Of a stretch of DNA of 64,000 bases, positions 55,905 through 64,000 are shown piece after piece. The stretch is from Prevotella sp. P5-108 (lineage in GTDB: Bacteria; Bacteroidota; Bacteroidia; Bacteroidales; Bacteroidaceae), in the NCBI RefSeq assembly GCF_002251385.1, contig NZ_NPJJ01000002.1, positions 18,313 to 82,312 of the forward strand, read 5' to 3'. The translations under genes were made by a program, and so were the position numbers. How positions within the stretch are numbered: position 1 is the stretch's first letter; each line of letters opens with the position of its first letter. A model generated the notes under the pieces. It was not told the DNA's origin. It ran no database searches and was given only the letters and a program-made list of their open reading frames with translations.

Positions 55905-58796
55905 TTACTTCACGATTTTCTTGTGGTTCTGGATATAGATGCCCTTGGGGGCGGTAGTGCTCACGCGGATGCCGTCGAGCGTATAGATGGCACCGTCGGT
56001 CTGGGCGCCGGGCTTGATGGCGTCGATGCCGGTGGTGGTAGTGTCGAAACCTATGGTGAAGCGGTTGTCTTCCACGCCTTCATCGGCGGCGAAGGTGTAG
56101 GGCAGTTCGACCTCTACGCCGTAGTCGTAGAGGCGGGCGCGCACGTCGTTGCGGGGCATGGTGATGGTGTATGTGCCGCTATGGGCAATCTGCATACCCA
56201 CCTTGACGCTGCCGCTCTGGTGGGCTCCCTCGTTGATGGCATAGATGTCGCCGGCAGCGTGGGTGTAGATTTGCGGCGTGGTGCCGTCGGCCATCATCTT
56301 GGTGGCGTCGTTGTCGGCACAGAAGTCATCTGAGGCTGCATGATTGACCACCACGCGGGTGAGGTCGGTGGTGCTGCCGTCGGTGATGGCCAGTTCTACG
56401 AAGTGGCGGCTTGCCACTACGGGCGTCATGCGTGGTGCGGCGGCAGAGCGGTCTATCGTCTTGGTAGCTTGGCGGCCGTCGGTGCGGAAGGTGAGTTCGC
56501 TGATGAGCGTGGGCTTCTGCACGAAGAATGCCTGGAAGGGGCGCAGCGCCACCTGGTCGTCGGCCACACTCTTGGCGGTGAAGGTGCGGTTGTCGGTGTC
56601 CCACAGGGTGATGGGGGCGGTATAGTCCATGTAGTAGATGTCAAAGAATGAGGGGTAGGGATTGCCCACGAGGTTCCAGTTGGCGTCGTTGCTCACCGAC
56701 GAAGCATGCTCCTGCAGCGTCAGCGTCACGTCGTGGCTCTTGAAGATGTGGTTGCGGGTGTCGTCGCTGGCGGTAAACTGGCACCAGCTGTCGTCGCTGG
56801 CGCAGAAGATGTAGCCCTGGCCCTCGCGGAGGATGGCGTCGTCGGCCACGTCCTTCCAGTTGTTGCCGGCACCGTTCTGGGCGCGGCTGTCGGCATCGTA
56901 GTAGCGCACGGCCACAGCACCCTTAGAGATGGTTATGTCGCTGCGCTTCACGTCGAAGGGCATGGTGATGTAGTACCAGTAGTTGTTGGCCAGATAGTGG
57001 TTGACCTTGACCGAGGCTGCCGTCATCTGGTTGCAGCGGCTTATCGTCACGGGGCAGTTGTCGCTTGTGTTTGCCCAGTGGTAATAGTTGCCCAGCGACT
57101 GGGGATTGTTGCCATTGACGAAGAGGATGCCCTTGGTGGGATAAGAGCCGCCCTGGTAGTTCATCGTGATGTCGGGGTTGCCAGGGATGCGCGAGTTGGT
57201 GCTCAGCTCGAGCTTGCCGTAGAGGTCTATATAGCCAGCCGGGTTGGGGTTGCTGTCTACCGAGGTAAACTGGCTCCAGTAGCTGTGCTGCTTGTAGCTA
57301 ATCATGGCGTAGTCGGGCACATAGAGCGTCACGCCCGAGAGGCTGTAGAATGGCGAGGTGTTGGTCGATGGGGGAGCCGGAGCGGCGAGGTAGACGCGCT
57401 TGAGGCTGCCTGAGCTGCTATAGAAACAGTAGCTGCCCAGTTCGCGTATAGAGCTGCCCAAGACCACTTCTTCCATACTCGAGCAGCCGTGGAATGCATC
57501 GCTTGGGATGTAGGTTATCTTGTCGCCCAGCTTCACCGTGGTAATCGAAGAGCAGTCGTTGAAACAATACCACGACATAGAGCTGATTTTGGGCAGCTCT
57601 ACGCTCTTCAGGGCTTGGCAGTTTCTGAAAGCATATTCTCCCAGGTCGGTGATATCGGCAAAGTTGAATGATTGCAGCTTCTTTGCGCCTTCAAAGGCAT
57701 TGCTCTTGACCTCACGGGGCTGCAGGTCGCTGGCGGTCTCCAAGGCTTCACAGTATTTGAAACAATCGCCATAGATGGTCTTGATATTGGCACCGCCGCT
57801 GACGGTCTTCAGGGCTTGGCAGTTGTAGAAGCTGCCGATGTTGAGAGAGGTGAGGCCTGTGCCCAACTTGGCGGTGATGAGTTTTTTGTTGTCTCTGAAT
57901 ACATGTGTATCCATAGAGGTCACATTGTCGGGTATCTCTACTTCGGTGATGTTGTTGAATGCGAAGGCTTCTTTGCCTATTGTCTCCAGCGTGGCGGGCA
58001 GTGTGAGCTTGCCGGTAAGGTATCGGTCGTAGAAAGCCTGAGCGCCGATGGTCTTGAGACTGGTAGGCAGGTCAACAAACCGCAGCTGGGAATTGCGGAA
58101 GGCGTTGTCGGGGATGTCGGTTATCTGTGCATTGGTGAGGTCAATGCATCTGAGTCCCGTCATGTTTTTGATGGAGTTCCAGTCGTCGGCATTGAGCTTG
58201 CCCGAGAGCCTCAGAAACTGCATCTCGGGGAGCGTGCTGACCAGATTGAGTGCCTCTACGCCCAGGGTGCCTGGTGCGGCGAGGTCTATGGTCATCATCT
58301 GGCTCTCGGCAGTGTAGAGTGCGATGTCGCTCACGGTCATTACCTGACTGTAGTTGTTGACGTTGCTGAGATGCTTGTGGGTAAAGGTGATGGTATGTTC
58401 GCCCTCGTCCAGAATGAAATAATGGGTGTAGTACGACTTGGTCGTGTAACTGGAATAACTGCTGTACAGGGTGTTGTCGTCGAAGGTCACAATCTTGCAG
58501 TCATACTCTGCATAGGGATAGAAGTCGGCGGTGTAGCCGTAGGAGAATATGGTGCGTCCGGTAGCGCGAAACTTGATGGTGAAGGTCTGCGATGTGGTAT
58601 TAGACGACTTGCCCACGGTGCTTGTCGCCACTCCGTCGGCTATGGCCCAGGGGTTGTTGGCATCGTTGGTCACTTCGGTCAGCTCGATGCCATCACTCTT
58701 GGTGATGATGGTGCGCAGCTCTTCGTCTATGGCTGCCATGGCACTGTTGAGCCCAGTCAGGATGAGGGCTACGGTGAGTAGGAGAGTTTTTTTCAT
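55905..58796 (-). CDS. BspA-like leucine-rich repeat surface protein, 963 residues
   Basis: Signal peptide ends near NSAMA. A carbohydrate-binding-like beta domain covers about 20-165. BspA-type LRR_5 repeats run from about 168 to 480 (LRCIDLTNAQITDIPDNAFR, SLKTIGAQAF, TEVEIPDNVTSM, EVVLGSSIRELGSYCF). Further beta-rich regions follow to about 900. The end, IYTLDGIRVSTTAPKGIYIQ then NHKKIVK, is a type IX-like tail. BspA proteins of related oral species bind host matrix proteins. Second gene of the unit, 16 bases after the small peptide gene. ATG 58796 starts the signal peptide; the frame's earlier part overlaps the small gene. Confidence 0.89.
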   Translation of the reverse strand: MKKTLLLTVALILTGLNSAMAAIDEELRTIITKSDGIELTEVTNDANNPWAIADGVATSTVGKSSNTTSQTFTIKFRATGRTIFSYGYTADFYPYAEYDCKIVTFDDNTLYSSYSSYTTKSYYTHYFILDEGEHTITFTHKHLSNVNNYSQVMTVSDIALYTAESQMMTIDLAAPGTLGVEALNLVSTLPEMQFLRLSGKLNADDWNSIKNMTGLRCIDLTNAQITDIPDNAFRNSQLRFVDLPTSLKTIGAQAFYDRYLTGKLTLPATLETIGKEAFAFNNITEVEIPDNVTSMDTHVFRDNKKLITAKLGTGLTSLNIGSFYNCQALKTVSGGANIKTIYGDCFKYCEALETASDLQPREVKSNAFEGAKKLQSFNFADITDLGEYAFRNCQALKSVELPKISSMSWYCFNDCSSITTVKLGDKITYIPSDAFHGCSSMEEVVLGSSIRELGSYCFYSSSGSLKRVYLAAPAPPSTNTSPFYSLSGVTLYVPDYAMISYKQHSYWSQFTSVDSNPNPAGYIDLYGKLELSTNSRIPGNPDITMNYQGGSYPTKGILFVNGNNPQSLGNYYHWANTSDNCPVTISRCNQMTAASVKVNHYLANNYWYYITMPFDVKRSDITISKGAVAVRYYDADSRAQNGAGNNWKDVADDAILREGQGYIFCASDDSWCQFTASDDTRNHIFKSHDVTLTLQEHASSVSNDANWNLVGNPYPSFFDIYYMDYTAPITLWDTDNRTFTAKSVADDQVALRPFQAFFVQKPTLISELTFRTDGRQATKTIDRSAAAPRMTPVVASRHFVELAITDGSTTDLTRVVVNHAASDDFCADNDATKMMADGTTPQIYTHAAGDIYAINEGAHQSGSVKVGMQIAHSGTYTITMPRNDVRARLYDYGVEVELPYTFAADEGVEDNRFTIGFDTTTTGIDAIKPGAQTDGAIYTLDGIRVSTTAPKGIYIQNHKKIVK

Positions 58797-58812
58797 ATTG
58801 GTAAGGGTTAAG

Positions 58813-59013
58813 TTAATAATCAGTGTTGTCGGTATCCCAGAGATAGGTGCCTGAGTGCATGGGTGGGTTGCCACTGTCGCTTGCACTGCCACCGTTGCCG
58901 ATGGAGCTTCCACCGGGACCGCTGACGGTGCCAGAAGTCACATTCATCAGCCGGGTGGAAACGCGTATGAGTTCCGCCACGGGCTTCACATAGTAGGTTT
59001 TCATCTTTTTCAT
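58813..59013 (-). CDS. Small KP-motif peptide, 66 residues, leader of the secreted-protein unit
   Basis: MKKMKTYYVKPVAELIRVST then RLMNVTSGTVSGPGGSSIGN and a Gly/Ser/Asp-rich end. It has no hydrophobic signal. The N-terminal pattern 'K.YY.KP..E.I....RLM' and the low-complexity acidic tail match a type of very short protein I associate with many Bacteroidales genomes, often beside large surface proteins; function unknown. A perfect -7 box (59120-59113) lies about 100 bases upstream, making it the first gene of the unit. Precursor peptide, regulator or structural peptide are all open. Confidence 0.7.
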   Translation of the reverse strand: MKKMKTYYVKPVAELIRVSTRLMNVTSGTVSGPGGSSIGNGGSASDSGNPPMHSGTYLWDTDNTDY

Positions 59014-59112
59014 TGTTATATCGGTTTAAGTGATTATCTCGCAAGTTATAATAATTCTCTCCAGACTGCAGGCCAAGGTAGGGGCGGGGCAGGATAGATG
59101 GATAGTCTGCTG

Positions 59113-59120
59113 CAAATATA
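59113..59120 (-). promoter_or_regulatory. Promoter -7 box of the secreted-protein unit
   Basis: TATATTTG on the minus strand. Expected transcript start near 59106, leader about 93 bases. This appears to be the only promoter for the 15-kb four-gene unit. Confidence 0.6.
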
Positions 59121-59160
59121 CCTATTAAAGATGTGACCGGCCATAAAAAATCGCAACATA

Positions 59161-59202
59161 AATTGGTATGAATCGGACATTCGCTGGTATAAATCGGACA
59201 TT
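59161..59202. repeat. Two 21-bp tandem units
   Basis: Two copies of (A/G)(A/C)(T/G)TGGTAT(G/A)AATCGGACATT, upstream of the secreted-protein unit promoter. The rest of 59203-59513 has no supported gene. Confidence 0.65.
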
Positions 59203-59379
59203 TTGGGAAAAATCACGATGAAATGGGCGTTTTTTGACAGTGCAGGGTTGGCGAAACCGAGGAAGCATAAGCGCGCCGCGGCTGCCCACAGGGAGCGCAC
59301 GGGATGGCGGAGAGTGGCGGCGAAGACCATCGATGCGGGTAGCCCACGGGGCATACAGCGCGCCGGAAGCGCAGTGGGC

Positions 59380-59469
59380 GGCTCGTAACGGAAGGCACGA
59401 GCACGCGTATCGTAAGGCACGAGCCTTCGTATCAAATGTCACGTGGTCACGTATCATAAGTCACGAGCC
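59380..59469. repeat. 22-bp palindromic unit cluster, locus 4
   Basis: Four units of the CGTATCATAAGTCACGAGCC type. Same family as loci 1-3. Confidence 0.75.
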
Positions 59470-59513
59470 ACGCCAGATGGTCGCGGCGCCGCCGAAGTTG
59501 GTGAGCTGCAGAA

Positions 59514-59550
59514 CAAAAACGGCAGCAGTGACACGTGTCGACTGCTGCCG
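59514..59550 (-). terminator. fcl: fcl terminator
   Basis: CGGCAGCAGT / ACTGCTGCCG stem (59520-59529 with 59541-59550) followed on the minus strand by TTTTTG. Confidence 0.85.
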
Positions 59551-59597
59551 TAGGGGTAGGGGGAAAGAGAGTGGCGGTGGGGGCACCGGGAGCGAGG

Positions 59598-60806
59598 TCA
59601 GCTGAGGCTCTCGCGATACCAGTCGAAGAGTCGGCGCACGCCGTCTTCTATCTCCACCTTGTGGGTCCAGCCCAGCGAGTGGAGTTTGGTCACGTCGATG
59701 AGCTTGCGCATGGTGCCGTCGGGGCGGGAAGCGTCGAAGTCGATGGTGCCTTCAAATCCTACAGCTTCGGCCACGAGATGGGCGAGCTGGCGGATGGTGA
59801 GCTCCTTGCCCGTGCCCACATTGATGTGGCAGTTGCGTATCTCGCCCAGTTCGGGGATGGCTCCGCCACGGCCCTCGGAGTTGTTGCGGTCTACGCGGCC
59901 GTCGGTCTTGGCGCCATAGAACACGGAGCTGTAGCGGTCTATGCCTATGATGTCGCTGAAGTCGACATGGAGCAGCACGTGGACGCTGGCGTCGGCCATG
60001 TCTTCGCTCCAGAGAAATTCGCGCAGGGGCGAGCCTGTGCCCCAGAGTACCACGCGGTTGTCGTAGATGCCGTAGTAGGCGAGCGCACGGAGAATGCGGT
60101 CGGGCTGGCTGTGGCCGTCTACGTTGCCCTCGCCGATGATGTCGCGCAGGGCGTCGGTGGGGTTGATGGGGCGCTTGTCCATATCGCGGGCAATGCTGTG
60201 CCAGTCGCCCTCGTGGATGAGCTTGGCGAGGTAGACCTTACGCATCATGGCTGGCATGACATGCGAATTTTCGAGGTGGAAGTTGTCGTTGGGTCCATAG
60301 AGATTGGTGGGCATCACAGCGATGAAGTTGGTGCCGTACTGGAGATTGTAGGACTCGCACATCTTGAGTCCGGCTATCTTGGCGATAGCATACTCCTCGT
60401 TGGTGTACTCCAAGGGCGAGGTGAGCAGGCAGTCCTCGCGCATGGGCTGGGGTGCCTGCTTGGGGTAGATGCAGGTGGAGCCGAGGAAGAGCAGCTTCTT
60501 GACGCCGTGGGTGTAAGCGTTTTCTATCACGTTGCACTGCATCTTCATGTTCTGCATGATGAAGTCGGCGCGGTAGAGCGAGTTGGCCATGATGCCGCCC
60601 ACAAAGGCTGCGGCGAGGACTACGGCATCGGGGCGCTCCTGGTCGAAGAAGGCCTTGACAGCCTGCTGGTCGGTGAGGTCGAGCTCGCTGTGGGTGCGGC
60701 CCACCAGATTGTGGTAGCCGCGCGACTGGAGATTGTTCCAGATGGCCGAGCCCACGAGCCCGCGGTGCCCGGCGATGTATATCTTGGCGTTCTTGTCGAG
60801 TGTCAT
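59598..60806 (-). CDS. fcl: GDP-L-fucose synthase
   Basis: 402 residues, about 80 longer than E. coli Fcl, with an insertion around residues 200-290 that is normal in Bacteroidetes. NADP-binding GHRGLVGSAI; catalytic Ser in GSTCIYPK; Tyr and Lys in EYAIAKIAG. It epimerises and reduces GDP-4-keto-6-deoxymannose to GDP-L-fucose in the cytoplasm. It starts 7 bases after the gmd stop, so they form one operon. The fucose probably decorates capsule or glycoproteins, since gut Bacteroides add it to surface proteins. Confidence 0.95.
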   Translation of the reverse strand: MTLDKNAKIYIAGHRGLVGSAIWNNLQSRGYHNLVGRTHSELDLTDQQAVKAFFDQERPDAVVLAAAFVGGIMANSLYRADFIMQNMKMQCNVIENAYTHGVKKLLFLGSTCIYPKQAPQPMREDCLLTSPLEYTNEEYAIAKIAGLKMCESYNLQYGTNFIAVMPTNLYGPNDNFHLENSHVMPAMMRKVYLAKLIHEGDWHSIARDMDKRPINPTDALRDIIGEGNVDGHSQPDRILRALAYYGIYDNRVVLWGTGSPLREFLWSEDMADASVHVLLHVDFSDIIGIDRYSSVFYGAKTDGRVDRNNSEGRGGAIPELGEIRNCHINVGTGKELTIRQLAHLVAEAVGFEGTIDFDASRPDGTMRKLIDVTKLHSLGWTHKVEIEDGVRRLFDWYRESLS

Positions 60807-60813
60807 CGGTGTG

Positions 60814-61926
60814 TTATTTTACAATTCCCTTTTCCAGATATTCGGCGAGGTTCATGCGCACCTTGGCGGCGGCTCCCTCAGAGGCGACCTTGGCCATATC
60901 GTGGTCTACCATGATGCGCACCAGTTCCTCGAAAGGCGTGGTGTTGGGGTTCCAGCCCAGTCGGGCGCGTGCCTTGGTGGGGTCGCCCCAGAGGTTGACC
61001 ACGTCGGTGGGGCGGTAGAAGTCGGGCGACACCTCGACGAGGGTCTTGCCCACGAGAGCCTCGGGTCCGCTCACGCAGATGCCCTTCTCGTTCTCGTCCT
61101 TGCCCTCCCACTTGAGCTCGATGCCGACATAGTGGAAGGCCAGCTCGGCAAACTCGCGCACGCTGTGCTGGACGCCGGTGGCGATGACATAGTCTTCGGG
61201 CTTGGAGGCCTGGAGGATGAGCCACATGCACTCCACGTAGTCCTTGGCGTAGCCCCAGTCGCGCAGCGAGTCGAGGTTGCCCAGATAGAGCTTGTCCTGG
61301 AGTCCCTGGGCAATGCGTGCTGCGGCGAGGGTAATCTTGCGCGTCACGAAAGTCTCGCCTCGGCGCTCGCTCTCGTGGTTGAAGAGGATGCCGTTGCAGC
61401 AGAACATGTTGTAGGCGTCACGATATTCCTTGATAATCCAGTATCCGTAGAGCTTGGCGACGGCATAGGGGCTGAAGGGGTGAAAGGGCGTGTTCTCATT
61501 CTGAGGCACTTCCTCTACCTTGCCGTAGAGCTCGGATGTCGAGGCCTGATATATCTTGCACGACTGGGCGAGTCCCACCTTGCGCACGGCTTCGATGATG
61601 CGCAGCACGCCCACGGCGTCTACATCGGCGGTGAACTCGGGTGAGTCGAAGCTCACCTGTACATGGCTCTGTGCTGCCAGGTTGTATATCTCAGTAGGGC
61701 GCACATCTGCCACTACGCCCACGATAGACATGGAGTCGCCCAGGTCGGCGTAATGGAGGTGGAAATGGGGCCGCCCTTCAAGGTGGGCTATGCGTTCACG
61801 ATGGTCTACCGACGAGCGGCGGATGATGCCGTGCACGTCATAACCTTTGTCCAGCAGGAGCTCTGCCAGATACGAACCGTCTTGTCCTGTAACGCCCGTG
61901 ATGAGGGCAATGTTCTGTTTGCTCAT
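60814..61926 (-). CDS. gmd: GDP-mannose 4,6-dehydratase
   Basis: 370 residues, family length. [19 protein letters not shown] is the nucleotide-binding start. STSELYGK and the [11 protein letters not shown] pair hold the catalytic Thr/Ser, Glu, Tyr and Lys. [16 protein letters not shown] and PEDYVIATG are strongly conserved. It makes GDP-4-keto-6-deoxymannose for Fcl. Upstream lies a 700-base region with G-rich tandem repeats and a possible promoter near 62322-62329. Confidence 0.96.
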   Translation of the reverse strand: MSKQNIALITGVTGQDGSYLAELLLDKGYDVHGIIRRSSVDHRERIAHLEGRPHFHLHYADLGDSMSIVGVVADVRPTEIYNLAAQSHVQVSFDSPEFTADVDAVGVLRIIEAVRKVGLAQSCKIYQASTSELYGKVEEVPQNENTPFHPFSPYAVAKLYGYWIIKEYRDAYNMFCCNGILFNHESERRGETFVTRKITLAAARIAQGLQDKLYLGNLDSLRDWGYAKDYVECMWLILQASKPEDYVIATGVQHSVREFAELAFHYVGIELKWEGKDENEKGICVSGPEALVGKTLVEVSPDFYRPTDVVNLWGDPTKARARLGWNPNTTPFEELVRIMVDHDMAKVASEGAAAKVRMNLAEYLEKGIVK

Positions 61927-61989
61927 AATTACAATGTATTATTAGTTTGTTATTCCGTAGTCTCGGATGATTGCCTCCGCCGCGTCAGT

Positions 61990-62100
61990 GGCTTCGGCTG
62001 CGGGGTTGGGGTGCTTGGCTGTTGGGTTGGGGTACTTGGTTGCGGTGTTGGGGTGGTTTGCTGCGGGTTGGGGTGATTGGCTGTTGGGTTGGGATGGTTG
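61990..62100. repeat. G-rich 21-bp tandem array
   Basis: About five units of TTGGCTGTTGGGTTGGGGTA(C) type. Four G-runs of 3-4 bases lie close together, so a G-quadruplex could form. Directly adjoins the 64-bp repeats. Confidence 0.75.
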
Positions 62101-62270
62101 GCTGCAGAGTGGGCAGGCCTCAGGTAGGGCTGGATGGTAGCTTTCTGCAGATAGGGTTTGCTTGGCTGCAGATTGGGCAGGCCTCCGGTAAGGCTGGATG
62201 GCAGCTTTCTGCAGATAGGGGTTGCTTGGCTGCAGAGTGGGCAGGCCTCCGGTAGGGCTGGAGGGCTTCT
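62100..62270. repeat. 64-bp tandem repeats (2.7 units)
   Basis: Units begin GGCTGCAGA(G/T)TGGGCAGGCC at 62100, 62164 and 62228. The period is not a multiple of three, yet all minus-strand frames stay open, so protein coding is doubtful. Confidence 0.8.
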
Positions 62271-62321
62271 GCTCTCCGCCATCAGTGCTGGCCTTATCCA
62301 CGAAAACCAGCCCACAGTGTG

Positions 62322-62329
62322 CAAAGGTA
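62322..62329 (-). promoter_or_regulatory. Possible gmd-fcl promoter -7 box
   Basis: TACCTTTG on the minus strand with TTTG 23 bases further upstream. It would place the whole G-rich repeat array in a 390-base leader of gmd. Weak because the distance to gmd is large. Confidence 0.4.
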
Positions 62330-62557
62330 ACGCTTTTAGTTGGAATAAGTATCAAAAATAAGAGGAAAATATCATTTTCCAAAGTTTTTGCAACCAGGAG
62401 AGGTAGGGAAAACACTCAGAGTAGCCCGTCTCTACGTTCTGCTCAAAGGGCTGGAGTGGCTATCATGTAGAGGGTTAGCTCATGGGAGTCCTGTTTAGCC
62501 TCTTTTGTCTTCGGGAGGGGAAAAAACAATGTGGAGGTCATAATAATGCGATAAACT

Positions 62558-62589
62558 TTTGTGATATTCAAAGAAAACACGTATATTTG
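62558..62589 (+). promoter_or_regulatory. Promoter of the RloA-like ATPase gene
   Basis: TTTG (62558-62561), a 20-base spacer, and TATATTTG (62582-62589). This supports ATG 62621 rather than the earlier frame opening at 62561. Confidence 0.72.
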
Positions 62590-62620
62590 CAAAAATATTA
62601 CGAATATAATAGTTATCTTT

Positions 62621-63841
62621 ATGATTATTCAGTTTTCAGTAGCCAATTATTTGTCGTTTAAGGAAATGTCTACCCTCTCTTTGGCGACCACTAATTTGAA
62701 GGAGACAGCGATATCCGAAACCGACTCTATGACGGAAATGGGAGGCGCTATCCCTGCGGTGCTTCATGGAGCTGCCATTTATGGAGCCAATGCCTCGGGC
62801 AAATCCAATTTTGCCAAGGCGTTTGCAACATTCAAGTGGCTTATCATCAATTCAATCAAAGAACTGCAAGCTGGAGACGCGTTGGATGTGGAGAGCTTCA
62901 TGCTCAATGACACGACAGCCAAGGAGCCCTCTATGTTTGAAATTGTGTTTTGCAATGTAGACTATATTTTCCGCTATGGCTTTGAGGTTGACGGCGTTAA
63001 GGTGCATAAGGAGTGGCTGTATCGTAGAAACAACAAGAAGCGTGCTAAAGAAGTGGAGTTGTGGTATCGCGAGGGTGATATCTACAATGTCCATCTTTCG
63101 TGCGCAATAGCGAAAAGCGTTGTAGCCAACAAGATGGTGCGTGACAATGCGCTGCTTGTTTCGGTGGCTGCACAGTTCAATGATGAGACGGCCGTCAGCA
63201 TCGTTGACTGGTTGAACGACACGTCAATCATCACCAGTCATGATGATGAAGTGATGTGGAAACGGGCTGCCATCAAACTGGATGACCAGAAGATGCGTAA
63301 GCGCATCGTTGACTTCTCGCGCTATGCCGACTTGGGTATAGAGGATATATATAAGGTGAATGATGAAGTGGTCAGCAGTCATATACAGTATGACGATGAT
63401 GGTCGGGAAATGCAGAGAGTTTCATTCCCGTTTGAAAGCAACGAGTCGGAAGGAACGGTGAAGTATTTCCAGTTGGCGTATCCCATTATTGACGCGCTGG
63501 ATAATGGTAAACGCCTGGTGATAGACGAGATAGACAGCAAGATGCACCCCATGTTGACGAGCAAAATCATAGAGTTGTTCAATACGAAGGCAACCAATCC
63601 TAATCATGCCCAGCTGATATTCACCATCCATGATACCAATATTCTGAGTGCCAAGATACTCAGAAGGGACCAGGTGTGGTTTGCGCAAAAAGATATGTAC
63701 GGTGCTACCAAGCTATATTCCCTTGCCGACTACAAGGTGAGAAACAATGCGTCTTTCGAGAAGGAATATCTTGAGGGCAAATATGGTGGAACGCCCATTG
63801 TCGGTGACTTCTCCAAGTTGTTTGTCAATGAGGAGGACTGA
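62621..63841 (+). CDS. RloA-like AAA ATPase (abortive infection/DNA-repair-like type)
   Basis: 406 residues. MIIQFSVANYLSFKEMSTLSL is the typical start of AAA_15/RloA ATPases. Walker A is YGANASGKSNFAKAF near residue 55-62. A long middle part with FEIVFCNVDYIFRYGFEVDG follows, then Walker B GKRLVIDEIDSKMHP near residue 300, and IFTIHDTNILS near its end, the switch segment. Such ATPases pair with RloB, and the pair is associated with restriction loci and phage defence. The RloB-like frame starts 2 bases after its stop but ends after ten codons. The gene is AT-richer than the rest of the window, a sign of transfer. Confidence 0.85.
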   Translation: MIIQFSVANYLSFKEMSTLSLATTNLKETAISETDSMTEMGGAIPAVLHGAAIYGANASGKSNFAKAFATFKWLIINSIKELQAGDALDVESFMLNDTTAKEPSMFEIVFCNVDYIFRYGFEVDGVKVHKEWLYRRNNKKRAKEVELWYREGDIYNVHLSCAIAKSVVANKMVRDNALLVSVAAQFNDETAVSIVDWLNDTSIITSHDDEVMWKRAAIKLDDQKMRKRIVDFSRYADLGIEDIYKVNDEVVSSHIQYDDDGREMQRVSFPFESNESEGTVKYFQLAYPIIDALDNGKRLVIDEIDSKMHPMLTSKIIELFNTKATNPNHAQLIFTIHDTNILSAKILRRDQVWFAQKDMYGATKLYSLADYKVRNNASFEKEYLEGKYGGTPIVGDFSKLFVNEED

Positions 63842-63843
63842 CA

Positions 63844-63876
63844 ATGGCAAACTATAATCCGAGAAAGGAACGGTGA
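63844..63876 (+). pseudogene. Start of an RloB-like gene, cut off after ten codons
   Basis: MANYNPRKER followed by TGA. The Lys/Arg-rich start and the position 2 bases after an RloA-type gene match RloB partners, which normally continue for about 200 residues. Nothing RloB-like follows; the next frame is unrelated. Identity of so short a fragment is uncertain. Confidence 0.45.
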
Positions 63877-63896
63877 CTTACCCTAAAAAAACTTGA

Positions 63897-63924
63897 CACT
63901 TTTGGATGCCTAAAACAAAAGTGT
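63897..63924. repeat. Perfect 9-bp inverted repeat beside the edge gene
   Basis: ACACTTTTG (63897-63905) pairs with CAAAAGTGT (63916-63924), directly before ATG 63925. Resembles a leader or end of a mobile element. Confidence 0.5.
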
Positions 63925-64000
63925 ATGAGAACAAAAGTAAAACGTGAAAGAGATCGTGTCCTAAATGAAGCGACAGGTCAGTATGAATGGGTATGGGTAG
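63925..64000 (+). CDS. N-terminal fragment of an unknown gene at the window edge
   Basis: 25 residues, MRTKVKRERDRVLNEATGQY then EWVWV, open to the right edge. It follows the interrupted RloB-like start and an inverted repeat, which would suit a transposase or other mobile gene. I do not recognise a family from so few residues. Confidence 0.4.
   Translation, partial: MRTKVKRERDRVLNEATGQYEWVWV

Noticed and set aside
61950..62415. Proline-rich minus-strand frames between gmd and the RloA-like gene
   Set aside because: The 64-bp period shifts frame in each unit and more than one frame is open; a -7 box exists upstream, but coding is not convincing.

Overview
This is a chromosomal stretch from a member of the Bacteroidales, probably the Prevotellaceae or Muribaculaceae. 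Supporting signs are promoters of the Bacteroidetes type (TTTG about 20 bases before TAnnTTTG), a fused SecD-SecF translocase, large secreted proteins that end in type IX secretion-like tails, an ECF sigma operon with an outer-membrane protein, and lactaldehyde reductase close to the FucO type. TAG is a normal stop here: rnhB, ribD and the giant 2634-residue protein all end with it.

Layout. 0-4.4 kb: an edge-truncated glutamine amidotransferase, an Lrp regulator, rnhB, a two-domain poly(ADP-ribose) glycohydrolase and fucO, whose upstream region carries a triplicated promoter-bearing repeat. 4.8-7.4 kb: a TonB receptor-like gene broken by one in-frame TAG. 7.5-10.6 kb: a dead RhuM-type remnant, a secreted phosphoesterase, a tyrosine phosphatase and an unknown protein. 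10.6-14.0 kb: 3.4 kb without genes, filled by a nested palindromic repeat array. 14.0-23.0 kb: housekeeping genes (HU, rhomboid, nuclease-like EEP protein, SecDF, serine protease lipoprotein, EttA). 23.4-29.7 kb: a ribose/ADP-ribose locus (ribokinase, sugar permease, two paralogous exported ADP-ribosylglycohydrolases, divergent LacI regulator). 29.8-34.1 kb: rubredoxin, an ECF sigma/anti-sigma operon and a serpin lipoprotein. 34.3-40.3 kb: GH31, ribD with a small downstream gene, and GH20. 40.3-43.5 kb: prmC-recX-comF, then flavodoxin with a frameshifted DUF2023 partner. 43.8-59.0 kb: an apparent operon of one 66-residue peptide and three very large secreted proteins. 59.6-61.9 kb: gmd and fcl for GDP-L-fucose. 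62.6-64.0 kb: an RloA-like ATPase whose RloB-like partner stops after ten codons, probably at a mobile element boundary.

Genes working together: gmd-fcl make GDP-fucose, while fucO and the glycosidases point to host or dietary glycan use. The ribokinase locus resembles a reduced form of the ribose utilisation (rus) loci of gut Bacteroides. The repeats are the most unusual part. Four intergenic sites carry clusters of a shared 22-bp palindromic unit, each near tandem arrays with a 21-bp period but mostly unrelated sequence. Two of these sites are inverted copies of the same composite. A larger nested-palindrome element is present three times at 11.3-13.9 kb.
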